From assembly GCA_963678705.1 (NCBI GenBank), contig OY783203.1, forward strand, positions 744,001 through 808,000: a stretch of 64,000 nt of DNA, in the 5' to 3' direction. The stretch's first letter is position 1. Every line of letters starts with the position of its first letter. The notes under the pieces were generated by a model. It was not told the origin of the DNA. It saw only the letters and a list, made by a program, of their open reading frames with translations, and did not search any database. Position numbers and translations under genes: made by a program. Origin of the DNA: Panorpa germanica. Its lineage: Eukaryota > Arthropoda > Insecta > Mecoptera > Panorpidae. Shown one piece after another: positions 14,401 to 26,000 of this stretch.

Positions 14401-14825
14401 CATTGTTAGCCTAATGAAGGTGTGTTCCACTGAAATTTTACGCATTGTTAAATGTTATTACCTTGCAGTAGGTCTCAGTGCCATGTATAAACTATAATAC
14501 GGATCTTCACTTGTCCGTTGTCATTCCAAAACTTTGTTTTTTATATTAAAATTGGAAAGAAATATTAGTTCTATCAAAATATGTTTAACATTCAACAGAA
14601 ATTCAAATTTGACAGACAAAGATAAGGACTACCTCCACTTTTTTCTATTAGCACCAATTGTTCTTACTTTCTCATTAACAATTAACAGTAAAAAATATTA
14701 TATTTAAGCAATGTCATAAAAATTAGTTGAAGTAAAAAAATATATAAAATATATTAACAAACAATAGTACAATGTCAATAATATATCTGTCAATACTTAC
14801 GAAGTTGCCGATCAGTAGAGCTCAT
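5441..14825 (-). CDS. Ecm29: Proteasome adapter and scaffold protein ECM29
   Basis: 32 exons, 5,457 nt, 1,818 aa (human ECM29/ECPAS about 1,845). Exons 5' to 3': 14801-14825, 14305-14429, 13867-13983, 13674-13792, 13457-13600, 13271-13373, 13025-13164, 12724-12904, 12551-12636, 12288-12480, 11637-11902, 11291-11549, 11032-11206, 10261-10809, 10089-10189, 9804-10022, 9623-9737, 9366-9549, 8990-9278, 8625-8759, 8434-8529, 8243-8361, 7912-8134, 7574-7840, 7283-7472, 6826-6968, 6531-6685, 6286-6466, 6079-6211, 5803-6009, 5651-5731, 5441-5577; phases all agree. Ecm29 is a HEAT-repeat protein that bridges the 19S and 20S particles of the 26S proteasome and links them to endosomes and motors. Seen: conserved [10 protein letters not shown] and LLLQYQDPA near the N-terminus, and [20 protein letters not shown] near residue 1,035, hallmark blocks of the family. 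No catalytic residues expected. Identification very secure; the first exon (MSSTDRQL) is short and less certain. Confidence 0.97.
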
Positions 14826-15403
14826 TTTGATATTTTCTAATAAAATTTCTTTAATAATAAAACCTACAAAATAATAATTATTTGAAATATCACCAACAAT
14901 AATAAAATAAAAGCAATAAATATTTTAGTAACAAAATATTTCTTAGATAAATTTTAATAAACCATTGTCATCATATTCTAATTTGAAATTGTATATTTAA
15001 AGTACTATCATTGTGATTATTAAAAAAATGACAATCATCTAAATTGAGTGAATGAGACCAAAGATATATTTTGTATATAATGATATATAATATGAATATC
15101 AAATGGAATAGCACTCAGAGCTACCATTCGAAATTAGATATAAAGTAAAAACGAGATAAGATTACGAACTAAAATGATATCATGGCAATGTTGCCTAGAC
15201 TGAACGCGCCTTCTTTACTTTTCTACAAAATACAAATCAAAGTTCAAACGTTTATCGTCTATTAAGCGTGATTGAAACAAATAAGGTATTTTCATCATTT
15301 AGTAAATATATTACTTGCCATAGTATAAATAATCAAAGTTAGTGGTGTTTTTCTCATTCGTTGCTGAGAATTATTAAATATTATAAAAAACATAAGGAAA
15401 TTT
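14826..15403. promoter_or_regulatory. Bidirectional promoter region, Ecm29 / SNAPC3
   Basis: 578 bp separate the two divergent start codons. AT-rich, no ORF of note. A TATA box is not obvious on either side. Head-to-head housekeeping genes at this spacing commonly share a promoter; that is inference here. Confidence 0.5.
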
Positions 15404-16594
15404 ATGTTAAAAATGTCTGACAGTGAAGGTGAAAGCGAAACCAAAACTGAAATGTATGATCCTAGTAAATTCAATTGTTCTGAATTAATTAATATTGATA
15501 AAACGCTAAAATCATTCCAACTTCTAGAACTTCCAATTATTAATAATAAGAAAGAAGTCGTTACAAATAAGGGTAATATATTCAATGAGATTGTCAAAAA
15601 AGGGCAGAAAGAATTACTACGCGTTCCACCAGATAATATTGATGGGCAATTACTTTTATGCCCTGGAGATTTCCATCGTGTTTCTTCGAAGCACATAAAA
15701 CCATATCAATCGGAATACAAAACATGGAAATTGGAAAAAATACCTCCTAATGAAAATTTAGAAGTATTAAAGCACAGTTTCGAACTAAAAGATCTACCAG
15801 AGTTTAGATGTACATACTTGCGTAGATTCTTAAAATATCGAACGCATATAACAACTGGAGTTAATGTAGAAAATCTGGAAGAAACTAATCTCGTAACAAG
15901 TAATGGTGACTGTATTATTACAATTCATGTGTTTGATCCGTTTCTACATCCATCCGCTGCAGGAGCGTCTAAGCGTCCAGCACCTAAATTTAGTCATGAG
16001 ATACATGTCTTAGGAAGTAACTATATAAAAGATTTCCGAGATTGTATTCGGTGCGTTCAAGATAGGGATACTGGGAAAGACATCAGTGACGACCCCGGAG
16101 AAGATACGACCCCAGCTCCAGGAGGACCATGTGTGATGTATGTGCAAGGAACGATATATTACGACGAACGCTTCTCTGACAATGAATACGCTGAAATTCT
16201 TAAACAGTGGGCAGATGGAAAGAAAATATTCATAAAATCAGCACCAATGGCTGATGTTAAATTTACAGATTTGACAGTGCGTTTAGGTTATCCACAAATG
16301 TATCAACATCGAGGAACTTGCGAACATCTGATAGTGTTTTCAAATATTGAATATGTAAAACCAGGACGTTCTTTAAATGTGGATAGTTTTCCTGTATTGA
16401 CTAAATTAGGAAAGAAGCAGTATCCCTATTGTAAACTCTGCGAAGGTTCTTTTGCTACATGGATTCTCATGGATAACTCCAGGACCCCCTACCGGGAGCT
16501 GCTGTGGTGTACCTCCTGCATGTTGCGGTATAATTACATTGGAGACGTGGAAAGTCGTATGGGAGAATTCAAATGCTACAGATACAACGTATAA
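15404..16594 (+). CDS. SNAPC3: snRNA-activating protein complex subunit 3 (SNAP50/Pbp49)
   Basis: A single open frame of 396 aa without introns. SNAPC3 is the DNA-contacting zinc-binding subunit of SNAPc, which binds the proximal sequence element of snRNA genes and recruits RNA polymerase II or III. Seen: acidic N-terminus (SDSEGESETKTE), central GPCVMYVQGTIYYDERF followed by MADVKFTDLTVRLGYPQMYQ, then a C-terminal cysteine cluster: GTCEHL near residue 305, YPYCKLC near 345 and WCTSC near 370, the zinc-finger region of the family, ending in FKCYRYNV. Length fits the human protein (about 411 aa). The start could be the first Met or the Met three codons later (MSDSEGE); the latter looks more natural. 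Divergent from Ecm29. Confidence 0.95.
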   Translation: MLKMSDSEGESETKTEMYDPSKFNCSELINIDKTLKSFQLLELPIINNKKEVVTNKGNIFNEIVKKGQKELLRVPPDNIDGQLLLCPGDFHRVSSKHIKPYQSEYKTWKLEKIPPNENLEVLKHSFELKDLPEFRCTYLRRFLKYRTHITTGVNVENLEETNLVTSNGDCIITIHVFDPFLHPSAAGASKRPAPKFSHEIHVLGSNYIKDFRDCIRCVQDRDTGKDISDDPGEDTTPAPGGPCVMYVQGTIYYDERFSDNEYAEILKQWADGKKIFIKSAPMADVKFTDLTVRLGYPQMYQHRGTCEHLIVFSNIEYVKPGRSLNVDSFPVLTKLGKKQYPYCKLCEGSFATWILMDNSRTPYRELLWCTSCMLRYNYIGDVESRMGEFKCYRYNV

Positions 16595-16688
16595 TTCAAA
16601 TATGCATGATAAAAGATTCAGAAATGAAAGGTTTGTTATTTATTGTTACAACTAATTATTGTACTATTGTTATTGTATACAATTCAGA

Positions 16689-16716
16689 AATAAATGACTT
16701 AAAATATCTGAATAAA
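16689..16716 (+). terminator. Two candidate polyadenylation signals, SNAPC3
   Basis: AATAAA at 16689-16694 and again at 16711-16716, about 100 bp after the stop codon. Confidence 0.6.
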
Positions 16717-17029
16717 ATATTTTGTTGTCATTATAATTGGTAATTATAACAATTAGTGTCATAGTAATTAATCATTGAATTATTTAGATATTAAGGAATC
16801 AAAAGTTGTAATAATGTTTCGACGCCATGTTCGGTTCCTATCCTCTACCCTTCTATGAATTGCTATCTCTTTTATGTAACATAGTTGAATAGAGTGTAAA
16901 AAGGATACATAACAATGCCAATAATACGTCAAGTACTACTTACAGTTGTCTCGAGGCAACGTGAGGCAACGCATAAAATTTTAATATTATGAATGTGGTG
17001 AATAAGAAAATAAAATCGATTACTTTTTA

Positions 17030-17240
17030 TTCTACAGATTTTAATAAAGCGCCAAAACAGAAATTTAAATAGCTATATCTTTATCAACTTTTGGATATTT
17101 AATAAAATAAAAAAGACAATACATACTAGTACGAATTTGCATATATTTTACAAACATTTAAAAAATGAGTGCACAAGACCATTCCAGTATTATATCTATC
17201 ATGAGATGTCTGCATTTATGTCTTTATTTTAAAATACATT
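17030..17240. repeat. Dispersed repeat family A, copy 1 (diverged)
   Basis: Shares the landmark AGCTATATCTTTATCAAC, then ATATTTAATAAAATA and AAAAAATGAG, in the same order as the copies at 25440-25640 and 53410-53565. No coding capacity. Family unknown. Confidence 0.5.
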
Positions 17241-17272
17241 TTGAAAGTCAAGCATTTTTAGATGTTGATTAA

Positions 17273-18450
17273 ATGGTCACTTTATGCAAGGAAATCAGTT
17301 GTGGTAAGGTAAGTACATTAATCACATTAGATTTTAATTTTTTAAGAAATTAGTCTAAGCAATTTTTCAATGAACCATTGAACTGTGTTATCATAATTTC
17401 ATATCCACCACTATTTATATTTATTATCAACTGATTGAGTATAATAAGATTAAATTTATTACACAGTCTTATCAGTATTTGGATTGCAATAGTATTTGAT
17501 ATGAAATAGATATTATTCATTAAATAATTTATGCTGTTAGTTTGAAAGTTATTAAAAATGAATATTACTTAAGATGGCGAGAATTACAAATAAATCATCC
17601 GAAGATTCAAGTAAACCTTTTTAAGAACGGTCCATTCATATATTGTTTGAATAAGAGTTTGAATTTTAAGTTACTTTTTACGTTTTAGATAGGCGCTATG
17701 GATTTTATACACGGGGTCTTTTAATGGTTATAGTTTTATTCCTGATTGCTGGTGCAATTTTAATTCCTATTTATTGGTTTTACAAAAATACTTTATTAGT
17801 GTTGATAGTGTTAATTGTAATTTTAATTGTATATGCAATAATTATCACAGTCACTATTGAAATATTAAGACGACGGAGTTACAAAAAGAGACATGCTATT
17901 ACTGTAGATGACTCTGTAATAGAACAGGTAATAATTTATAATTGAATTTTTATTCTTATATTTTTATTTATCTAATTATTTAAAAATTCAGAGAGAATAT
18001 CAATCACCAACGGCCCCACCAAGATCTATATTATCATCTTCACTACCAGAGAGGCCGACTGCTCCATCTCAATCTGCTTTATCAACAATGATTCGCGGAA
18101 ATTATATTCAAGAACAATTACAGCGGAACTATAATAATGAAAATATGTACCCAACCAATAATATGGATATAAATGACTCTGTGGTAAATTTACAACCAGA
18201 ATTTGAACTAAGGCAATCTTATAGATTTTCAAATGAGTATCCTCCCGACTCATGGGAAAATCGCTCAACATTACGTCTGGAAAATTCTCCCATATATTTG
18301 GATAATCAATATGTAGAAACACAAAGTCTAAGACATGACCCATCTGACTATAGAAACTTACAGAACATAGGAAACAATCATGACAATCGAAATAGAATAC
18401 GCAACTCAAATTCCTATTACTCGCCAGTGATACAGCAATATGGGATGTGA
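17273..18450 (+). CDS. Uncharacterised two-helix membrane protein
   Basis: Three exons: 17273-17303, 17689-17927, 17992-18450, giving 242 aa. Not recognised. Seen: short N-terminus ending CDRRYGFYTRG, two adjoining hydrophobic segments (MVIVLFLIAGAILIPIYW and LLVLIVLIVILIVYAIIITV) joined by YKNT, a basic stop-transfer RRRSYKKR, then a hydrophilic, Pro/Ser/Asn-rich cytoplasmic tail with no known fold. This is a hairpin-like topology with most of the protein on one side. The first exon rests on a GT donor inside GTGGTAAGG that gives the right phase; a second donor 4 nt later would break the frame, so exon 1 is the weakest part. The gene converges on TSR1 with only 66 bp between stop codons. No function can be given. 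Confidence 0.7.
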
Positions 18451-18457
18451 AAATTTG

Positions 18458-18463
18458 TTTATT
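18458..18463 (-). terminator. Candidate polyadenylation signal, TSR1
   Basis: Minus-strand AATAAA, 54 bp beyond the TSR1 stop and 8 bp past the stop codon of the convergent gene, so the TSR1 transcript probably runs into the other gene's last exon. Confidence 0.5.
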
Positions 18464-18516
18464 ATTTATTTATATATATATAAGTTTGTCATAATTTATA
18501 ATACAATATATTTGAT

Positions 18517-21500
18517 TCAACCCAATGTCATTTTTTCATCTACTTGAGACGTTTCACCTATATCATTTATTCCTAGTTTGTATTCTTCATAATTATATTT
18601 GGGAAATATTCGTTTATAAAGATTCAAAAATACAGTATCTTGTGAGTTTAGCTGCTCATTAAAGACACATTTCATATGACCATGCGTTCCTAAAACAAAT
18701 AAAAAATAAATATAAATGTGACATAAATAACGTAGGTTCATTTTAGTAAACGTGTTCAATTTTACCAAGAGGCTCCTTAATGTGTCCAGTTTTTCCGAGA
18801 CGAGTCCGTAGTTTACATGGTTTAAAGTAGGCAATATCTTCTCGATTGAAAAACATAAACCTTATAACCGCAGATCTCTTGTTAACCTGTAACCAACCAA
18901 GTGATTGTATATATTCGTGAAAAGATTTGAATGAGAAAAATTATACAATTAAGAATTATACTTTAAATGGATGGCCAGACAAAACAATTCTTTTTAGAAC
19001 AATTCTATCGGGATCACAAGTAATCAAATTTCCAGTTGCAACAAGTCTAGTGCTGTTGTCTGTCATTATCCGATATACTAGTATTGGTGCTGGAGCAAAT
19101 TGAATCGGAGCAAAGAAAGTTGCAGCAACAGTAGCGTCAGGTTGGAAAAATCTCTCAAACTATAAATAGTGAACACGTATTAAATCAAAAATATAATTGA
19201 TGTTGATGATATAGATATAGAGTACCTTAAATTTTGATCCATTTGTGTGTTCCGAAAATATAGGTTCTGCATAAAATCTTCGATATCCACACTGAATTAA
19301 TAGGCGCTCTTTGGATTTGATTGGTTCATTATAACTATTAACTTGTTGTAGTTTAGCATTTACAACGCACATCTTATGCTCATGTGGCAACATTCCAATT
19401 AAAATTAAGGGATGTGACGATAGTTTATCGAAATGTAACTTTGCAGAGTTCGGCACATTCAATAATGTGATAGCTACATATGATCCAGGCTAATTGATAA
19501 AATATGTAGTTAGACTTAGTGTTATAGACAACTACTTATACAGCATTAAAACTTACATTGACTAGTCCTTCTTCTTTGTTAACGGATTTTAATATCTTTC
19601 TTCTGGTTCGATCATAATTTTGAAACTGAAAGATTCGTGCATAATCCAGAGGTAAATTTTCTTTTTTATCCCAATGAGATGTCCTAAGACATAAGGAATA
19701 TACATATATAAATTATTGTTTTTGTAACAGCTTCTAAGAATTGTGTTCGTAAGTTTACCTGAATGATTCCAGACCACGATATTTTTGAAAACGAATTCGT
19801 GCATCAATGTTTTGGGGTGTGTCCATTTCATCCGGAAATTGCTTATCGGCGGAAGCTGCCTTCAATAATTCCCAATCTTGTGCCTCCGTTTTAAAGTTCA
19901 TTGCTATAAAATAGTTCATAAAAGATTAAACTTATTTAATTGCTTGTACCACAGGAATACACCATGAAAGTACACTAAATATATTATATATATAGAAGAT
20001 TGCTTATTTGTAGAAACATTGGTTTGCTTAATTAAAAGAATACTTACAGTCGTCATATTTATCAGTATTTTCTATTATTTCTTCTTCCTCTTCATATTCA
20101 GATTCAATTTCATCTTTAATTTCATCAGCACATTCCATCTATAATACAATATTAGAAAATAAAAAAGAATACTGTAAATGTAATATTATAATAGATATGA
20201 AATGATATGATGCAGGTTCAGAATTTTTTTAAATCATATGTTAAAAAAGTCGAGAGTTACATTTAGCACTTCTACTAACATTATTATTTAGATTTTAAAT
20301 ACTTTGAACTTTTAAAAAGTGAATGTTATACTTAGTACACACACTAGTGCTACAAATTTTTGGGAAGTTGAAAATGAGTTAAGTTTTGTTTCATGTTATT
20401 TAAATTTAATAAAGGCAATGTAACCTCCTGATCGCTGTCACTTTCTGTACTACAGTCGCTTTCAACATCAACGTCTTCAACATCAGGAATCCATACAGCT
20501 TGATAATCACTCATTCCCTTGGGAACTCTTTTAATCTGTTTCGTTTTTTTAGTTGTTTCAGAGTTTAAACTAGCTTCATTCAATTCTTCAGCAGTAGGCC
20601 AAGTTTGTTCAGCATTCATGGGATCTGGTATATTTTCAGAAACCAACGATGTTTGTAGATCAGGATTAGACTTTACAACACTTGCAGTAATACTTTTTCT
20701 AAAAAAAACCAGAGGATATTTTTCATTTGTAATATTACTGTACTGTTAATACTGTATAATTACTGTAATGTTAAATTATTCCAGAACTAAACACTTACGG
20801 TGTTGATACTTGCAACTGTTCAATCTGTTCCATTTGAAAATTTCCAATTCCTGGAATGTGCACCAGGCCGTTAACATTTAGAGGAGCTCCACGTAAAAAT
20901 CCAGTTACTTTAAGCATTCCAAATGCTTCTGTAAAATTTATTTATAGAGTGTATTTATATCGAAAGTGTAATATTGAAAATCTAATAATAAGAAATGGAA
21001 TGAATACCGTTTTGAGAAATGAAATCAGCATCTTCAATAAGCAGGTGGGCACGGTGATCTCTATGTAGAATTGCTTTTTGTTTCTGTTCACTAATTCGTC
21101 TAAATAAACGTTTATAAACTTAGTTTTAATCATTTTATAAATTACGTCAAATTTGAAATAGTACTTTTACTTACCGTAAGATGTTTAAAGCATCAGAGTC
21201 ATTATCCAGATCATAAACCTTTTCATCAACAAAGTGATCGTTAACTGAGGCCTGAATAACTTGATGAATATCTTGTTGCTCTTTGATACGGAATTTCTTA
21301 ATGTCCATACAAGCTATTACAGTCGTCGGAATACCCTGAGAATAAGTTATTTAAATTATAAAAAAGCAAAAAGAAATCACTGTACTCAAAATGCAAGTGA
21401 ACAAATAAGTTAATGTAAATAAATTTGCATTGCAAATAATAACTCATTGGAAACTATATTTTTATTATGAATCACCTGAGCCTTAATTGCTGCAATTTTT

Positions 21501-22309
21501 TCCAATCCAACGTCATCAATAAAAGGACCTGTTGTTGCTGATACTAAGAATAAAACTGTATTCGATACTTTAATCAAGTCTAATTCAGCAAAAGAAAGTG
21601 CTTCGGATTCGTTAGAAAGTAAAACAAAAGAATACCGTGCTTTGTAGCGTTTTGAGCTGAAAAATATGTATTTTACAAAGTGTTAACGAAACGAAAAATT
21701 TACGAATTGCAAAACGAATTTGAGAAGAATAACGTTAATGGCAATTTATACCTTATGTTAACAGCACCGACAGTGGAAGTGGTTACAGAGTTTGTTTCAT
21801 CGCAGTTGCTTAGTAAATTAAGAGCTCGCTGAGGATTAAAAGATACATTAAGTGGGACAACTGCTACTAAATGTGGTGTTCCATTCAGACCTCCATATCT
21901 CTTCTTAAGAACAGCATCCATGTCATTTGCAATTTTCCGCAGCTGTTGAGCATGATGTTTTCGGTCAACTTTTGACAACAAATGAGTATTCTTTGATTTG
22001 GTGATCTGTTTATTTATTTTTCCTATAAAACAAATTTTAAGAATACTCCGTTATTTAGCTGTTCAATATAACAATATTTTGATAACTGTTGTTGATTAAG
22101 TGAGGTAAATTACCGAAAATTGTGTGAATGAATAATATCCATGCCTCCTTTAAAAGATTATACCTCTAAATCTTAAGAGTTGATTGAGTTAAAAGAATGT
22201 TTGACTCACCTTTTTGAACTGAAGCTAGAGCCCCCTTAGATTTGTGTCTCCCAGTTTTGTGTATTTTATTTGTTTGTTTTAAACTGTTCCGATGAGTTTT
22301 AGGTGACAT
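18517..22309 (-). CDS. TSR1: Pre-rRNA-processing protein TSR1 homologue
   Basis: 14 exons, 2,328 nt, 775 aa (human 804): 22210-22309, 21752-22022, 21476-21656, 21175-21335, 21008-21099, 20799-20928, 20425-20698, 20048-20138, 19759-19903, 19557-19683, 19226-19489, 18962-19159, 18766-18886, 18517-18689. TSR1 is a GTPase-like but enzymatically inactive factor that binds late cytoplasmic pre-40S ribosomal particles and holds off premature subunit joining. Seen: basic N-terminus typical of the family ([20 protein letters not shown]), a translation-factor-like region with HLVAVVPLN in place of a P-loop, the AARP2CN domain (about 240-310, [18 protein letters not shown]), two acidic linkers ([28 protein letters not shown]) and the C-terminal RIBIOP/DUF663 domain ([13 protein letters not shown]; PSLxF-type [20 protein letters not shown]) ending near [19 protein letters not shown]. 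All phases agree. Confidence 0.97.
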
Positions 22310-23088
22310 TTTTATTATAGATGTTACGTTTCAATTAAATTTATATTATCAATTTATAAAAAATGTCAAATTTTTTATAATGTAACCAATTTAACCTATA
22401 ATAATTTAAATTAACCTTATAACACGTGCATGAACTTCTTATTGTTCTTATATGACAGAATATGACATAAGAAGTTTGGATCGGAGATCAAAGATGGGAG
22501 CCATGGTACGTTTTTACTATAACTGGCCACGAAGACCAGCGCTTCAAAGAGTTTCACAGAGTAATAGAAATATAATTACTCGGTGACTCAATAAATAATA
22601 ATCATGAAGAAGACAGGAAGTCGACCCGTTAATTTCAAATATTATATATATTTAACTTAAGAATATAAAAAAATATCAAATTAAACTTATTGGTGATAAC
22701 AAAATAAATACTGTTTGCTTTTTAACATGCTCTTTATTGAAATTAATAATAAGTGTACATTCAAGAAAGTAAAAAAACAACTTAGAAACTATAATGTTTA
22801 AATTAATTGAAGTAAATAAAAATCTATTTAACTAGTAAACTTACTTAAGAATATTACGGAGGTACTGAACGTACCGTACCGTTGGCAATCTTCCGAGTAC
22901 CATGGTGCCGTCAAAAGACGACAATTATATATAAATTTATTTCCTCTGCTTCTTATGATATTTCTAAGATTGAAACATAAATAAATTTTCAAAACGTAAT
23001 ATTTATTTTATGTTATTAATTAATTATGGAGTTACACATTTTTTATAGTATATATTTTTACATTAAACATCAAATTTATCAAATATAT
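22310..23088. other. TSR1 upstream region and ARMC9 3' flank
   Basis: No coding sequence seen. A small inverted repeat lies at about 22435-22475 (AACTTCTTA ... TAAGAAGTT), about 130 bp upstream of the TSR1 start, and could be part of its promoter. The rest is AT-rich. Confidence 0.4.
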
Positions 23089-26000
23089 TTAATAGGGTGG
23101 AGTTCTCGGCAATAATGATTTTGGAGAAAACACTTTCGCGTAGGTCACTGAAGTCAAGGACACCGAAGCATTAGGATCTAAAATAAGAAAAAAAAAACTA
23201 AATGTTTATTACAAAAGTTTAGTGTGTAATTTTATACTCGTACATTATATCCATTATTTACGATTTTAGTGAATTTATTTATTATTTATATTAGACGGTA
23301 TTATTCCCGAAATAAGACCTATTACCAATGCGTGTTGTAGCGTCCCACTGTAGGGTGACCACTGCATGATCGTTACTAAACTAACAAACTAACCAAAACT
23401 AACCGTACCAAAAACGTTAGACTACGCTATTTCGCGTACCACCCCACTCCCCAAGGATTAATGGCCGCTGTGTAGCGCGCGTTTCAAATAAGGAAGTTCC
23501 CGCGCTGCACCTTGTACTTGCCTGATTATTTCACGTATAGCATTGGCCAATAAAATGAAATACTTTTTTGTTCAAATGAAAATTTCACTACTTCCACAGC
23601 CACTTAAAAATGTTAGGTAAGAATGAGGTTAAAATAAAAATATTAAGCGATAAGTGATGAATATAATTTATCTACTGTGTGAAATAAATACCTTATTTTG
23701 TATTTTTGAACTGGCAGTTGGAGCAAATAGAATAGTATTAATGTGAAATGTAGTTTATTTAGCTAATGTAGCGTATCTCAAAAACAGAGTTGCCTGGTGT
23801 AATCAAAACAAGCAAGCCATAACAACTGAAAGTATAACTAAAAATCCAATAAGGTAACCCAGAGGCGTAAACACAGGTTTCAACGGGCCGGTTGTCCGGT
23901 GTCGTCTGGAAATCTACCTTTCTGTGGATTGATAGAATCATAAAACTTCTTAAGAAGAATTTTTTAAGGATTATAATAATTGAGGATAATAAAAGAGCAC
24001 TTTAATTTGCGTTTTAGTTTGGTGTCAGCATTTTTCTGTTTCTGTCCTAGACTGGCAGATAGTTTTTGAGATGTTGACTACAGAATTTAGTGGTTACCTT
24101 CTCGTTGCCAGACCTGTGTTCACGACCGCGGATTTACCAAATACACTTACCAAAGGAATGACCAAGATAATGTTTAAAAAGAAATAGAATAAAGCAAATG
24201 TGCGTTATCAGTGTATAGCAAATTATAACCTCACTTATTATATTTTTCTTGAACGAGATGTAGAGAGAGAGAGATTGCAACTTTAGTTTGGAATACGTGT
24301 GTATCAAAATACCATCTCATGACTTTTACACTATGAGATATTAATCACAAGTTCAAAAAATTTGTAAAAAAAGGCACATACCTTTTTATATATTCAAGGG
24401 TGAAAGACATTTTGTAATCCTGAAATATTCAGTTAAACATCCAAGGAGATTGGTGTGGAATCTCTCCACATGATCCGTCAAGCTGTCATAGATTAAGGAT
24501 TAATTTCTAATTTCTAATTAGTTTCTATATTCGCGATCTTGTCGTTTAGGAGTTATTATGTTTTCTGCTCTCAAGTTGGCAGTTCACTAGACTGGTCACT
24601 AGAATTAATTTTTTTTAAAACTGAAAGCACAGCTAATATAAAAAAATACAAATAAAATATTAAAAATGTATATTAATGTGAAAAAATACATGTGCCGGAT
24701 TTTTTTTACGAACACCTATATAAGAAAATGATCGACTTATAAAGTTGAAATAAATGTTTTTTGCATGAATAATGAGTAATGAGATGTTCTGGATTAGATG
24801 ATTTTAAAACTAATAACTCCGCATCGAAAAATAACGAACGTTTTAAAAGACTAATAAATCGTTTGAAATTACCTGAAGAATGGTTTGTTAGGACGTCTTC
24901 CTCCGGGATGTTGTCGAAATATGGACCAATGCTACGCAAGGTTGTGTTCTCCGCTGCTCTAAAACATTGATTTATTCAACTTCAATAATGGGATTGTGCC
25001 CTATGTCTTAATTTCTATAAAAGTGTACTATATATTGATAAAGTGGGTTACTAGAACCTCAAATGTTCAATTACTTTTTAATAACTTCTTATATGTTAGG
25101 AGATATTAACGTTGTATAACATTCCAAATGCATGTGACATCACAACCGATAGTTGCTATCTCTTTCATACGACAAAGCGTAAAAGAGATATATTCTTGAC
25201 AGAACTCTGACGAGTTTACAGGTTACCAACCTTATAGCTCATAAATCTCTACTGTATGTATTTATATATCTAAATATCAAATATTATTTACAGCTATTTC
25301 AAGGAACAATAAACTTTCAATATTATGTCAGCCGTAACAGGGTTAAATAAAATAAAAACTTATTATTCTTTGACTTGACTTGATTATTTCGACTACCAAC
25401 ATCTACAAAACATTACCACAGCACTGACCTACTCAACAAATAACTGACGTTAAAATGCATTTCACGGTATACAAATATGGCCGACCATTTCTAGCGCTAA
25501 AACTACAATTCAAATTTTTAATTGCTATATCTCCGTCAACATTTAGATATTTATAAAATAGACACGCCAATACACATTTAACATTAACATCAATTTTAAT
25601 CAATAATTGAAAAATCGACCACTAAAAAATGAGGACAGAATTTCATTGTTATTAATATTTTATCAAGCTCATTTGAGATAACAAATACACCGTGATAATT
25701 CAGGCAAAGTGCAACATCGTACTAAGATGGTAGATCTCATACTGGAAGCGTATATCAGCGAATATCACTCACTGGAAGGGATTTGAAAGAGAATACAATA
25801 CAAAATTAAAATAAAAGTTGGGTTGCTAAATTTGTGCTAGTAGTTAAAAAAATGAATTTTCAAATCATTGCTGAAATTTTAATATGATATAGTTAAGCTA
25901 TAAAATTAATTTGCCAGATATGAAGCGAGGTCCTAAACATAAGGTGCGCCAGTCGTGGTGAGGGGCGGCTCGAGCATACCAATGATGTCACAACATCTGT

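Larger units (their letters stand above)
16595..17272. other. SNAPC3 3' UTR and intergenic spacer
   Basis: No coding sequence found. Besides the poly(A) signals, 17030-17240 carries a copy of a dispersed repeat also found at about 25.5 and 53.5 kb. Confidence 0.5.

Noticed and set aside
23759..23941. 60-codon minus-strand ORF (DFQTTPDNRPVETCVYASGL)
   Set aside because: Its denser GC core suggests a repeat fragment, but I could not find a second copy in the window or define ends.
24375..24450. 38-nt candidate exon (acceptor ATTTCAG, donor GTATGT) in the ARMC9 last intron
   Set aside because: It would have the right length to link the upstream-acceptor frame to the last exon but contains an in-frame TAA; the alternative acceptor at 26916 removes the need for it.
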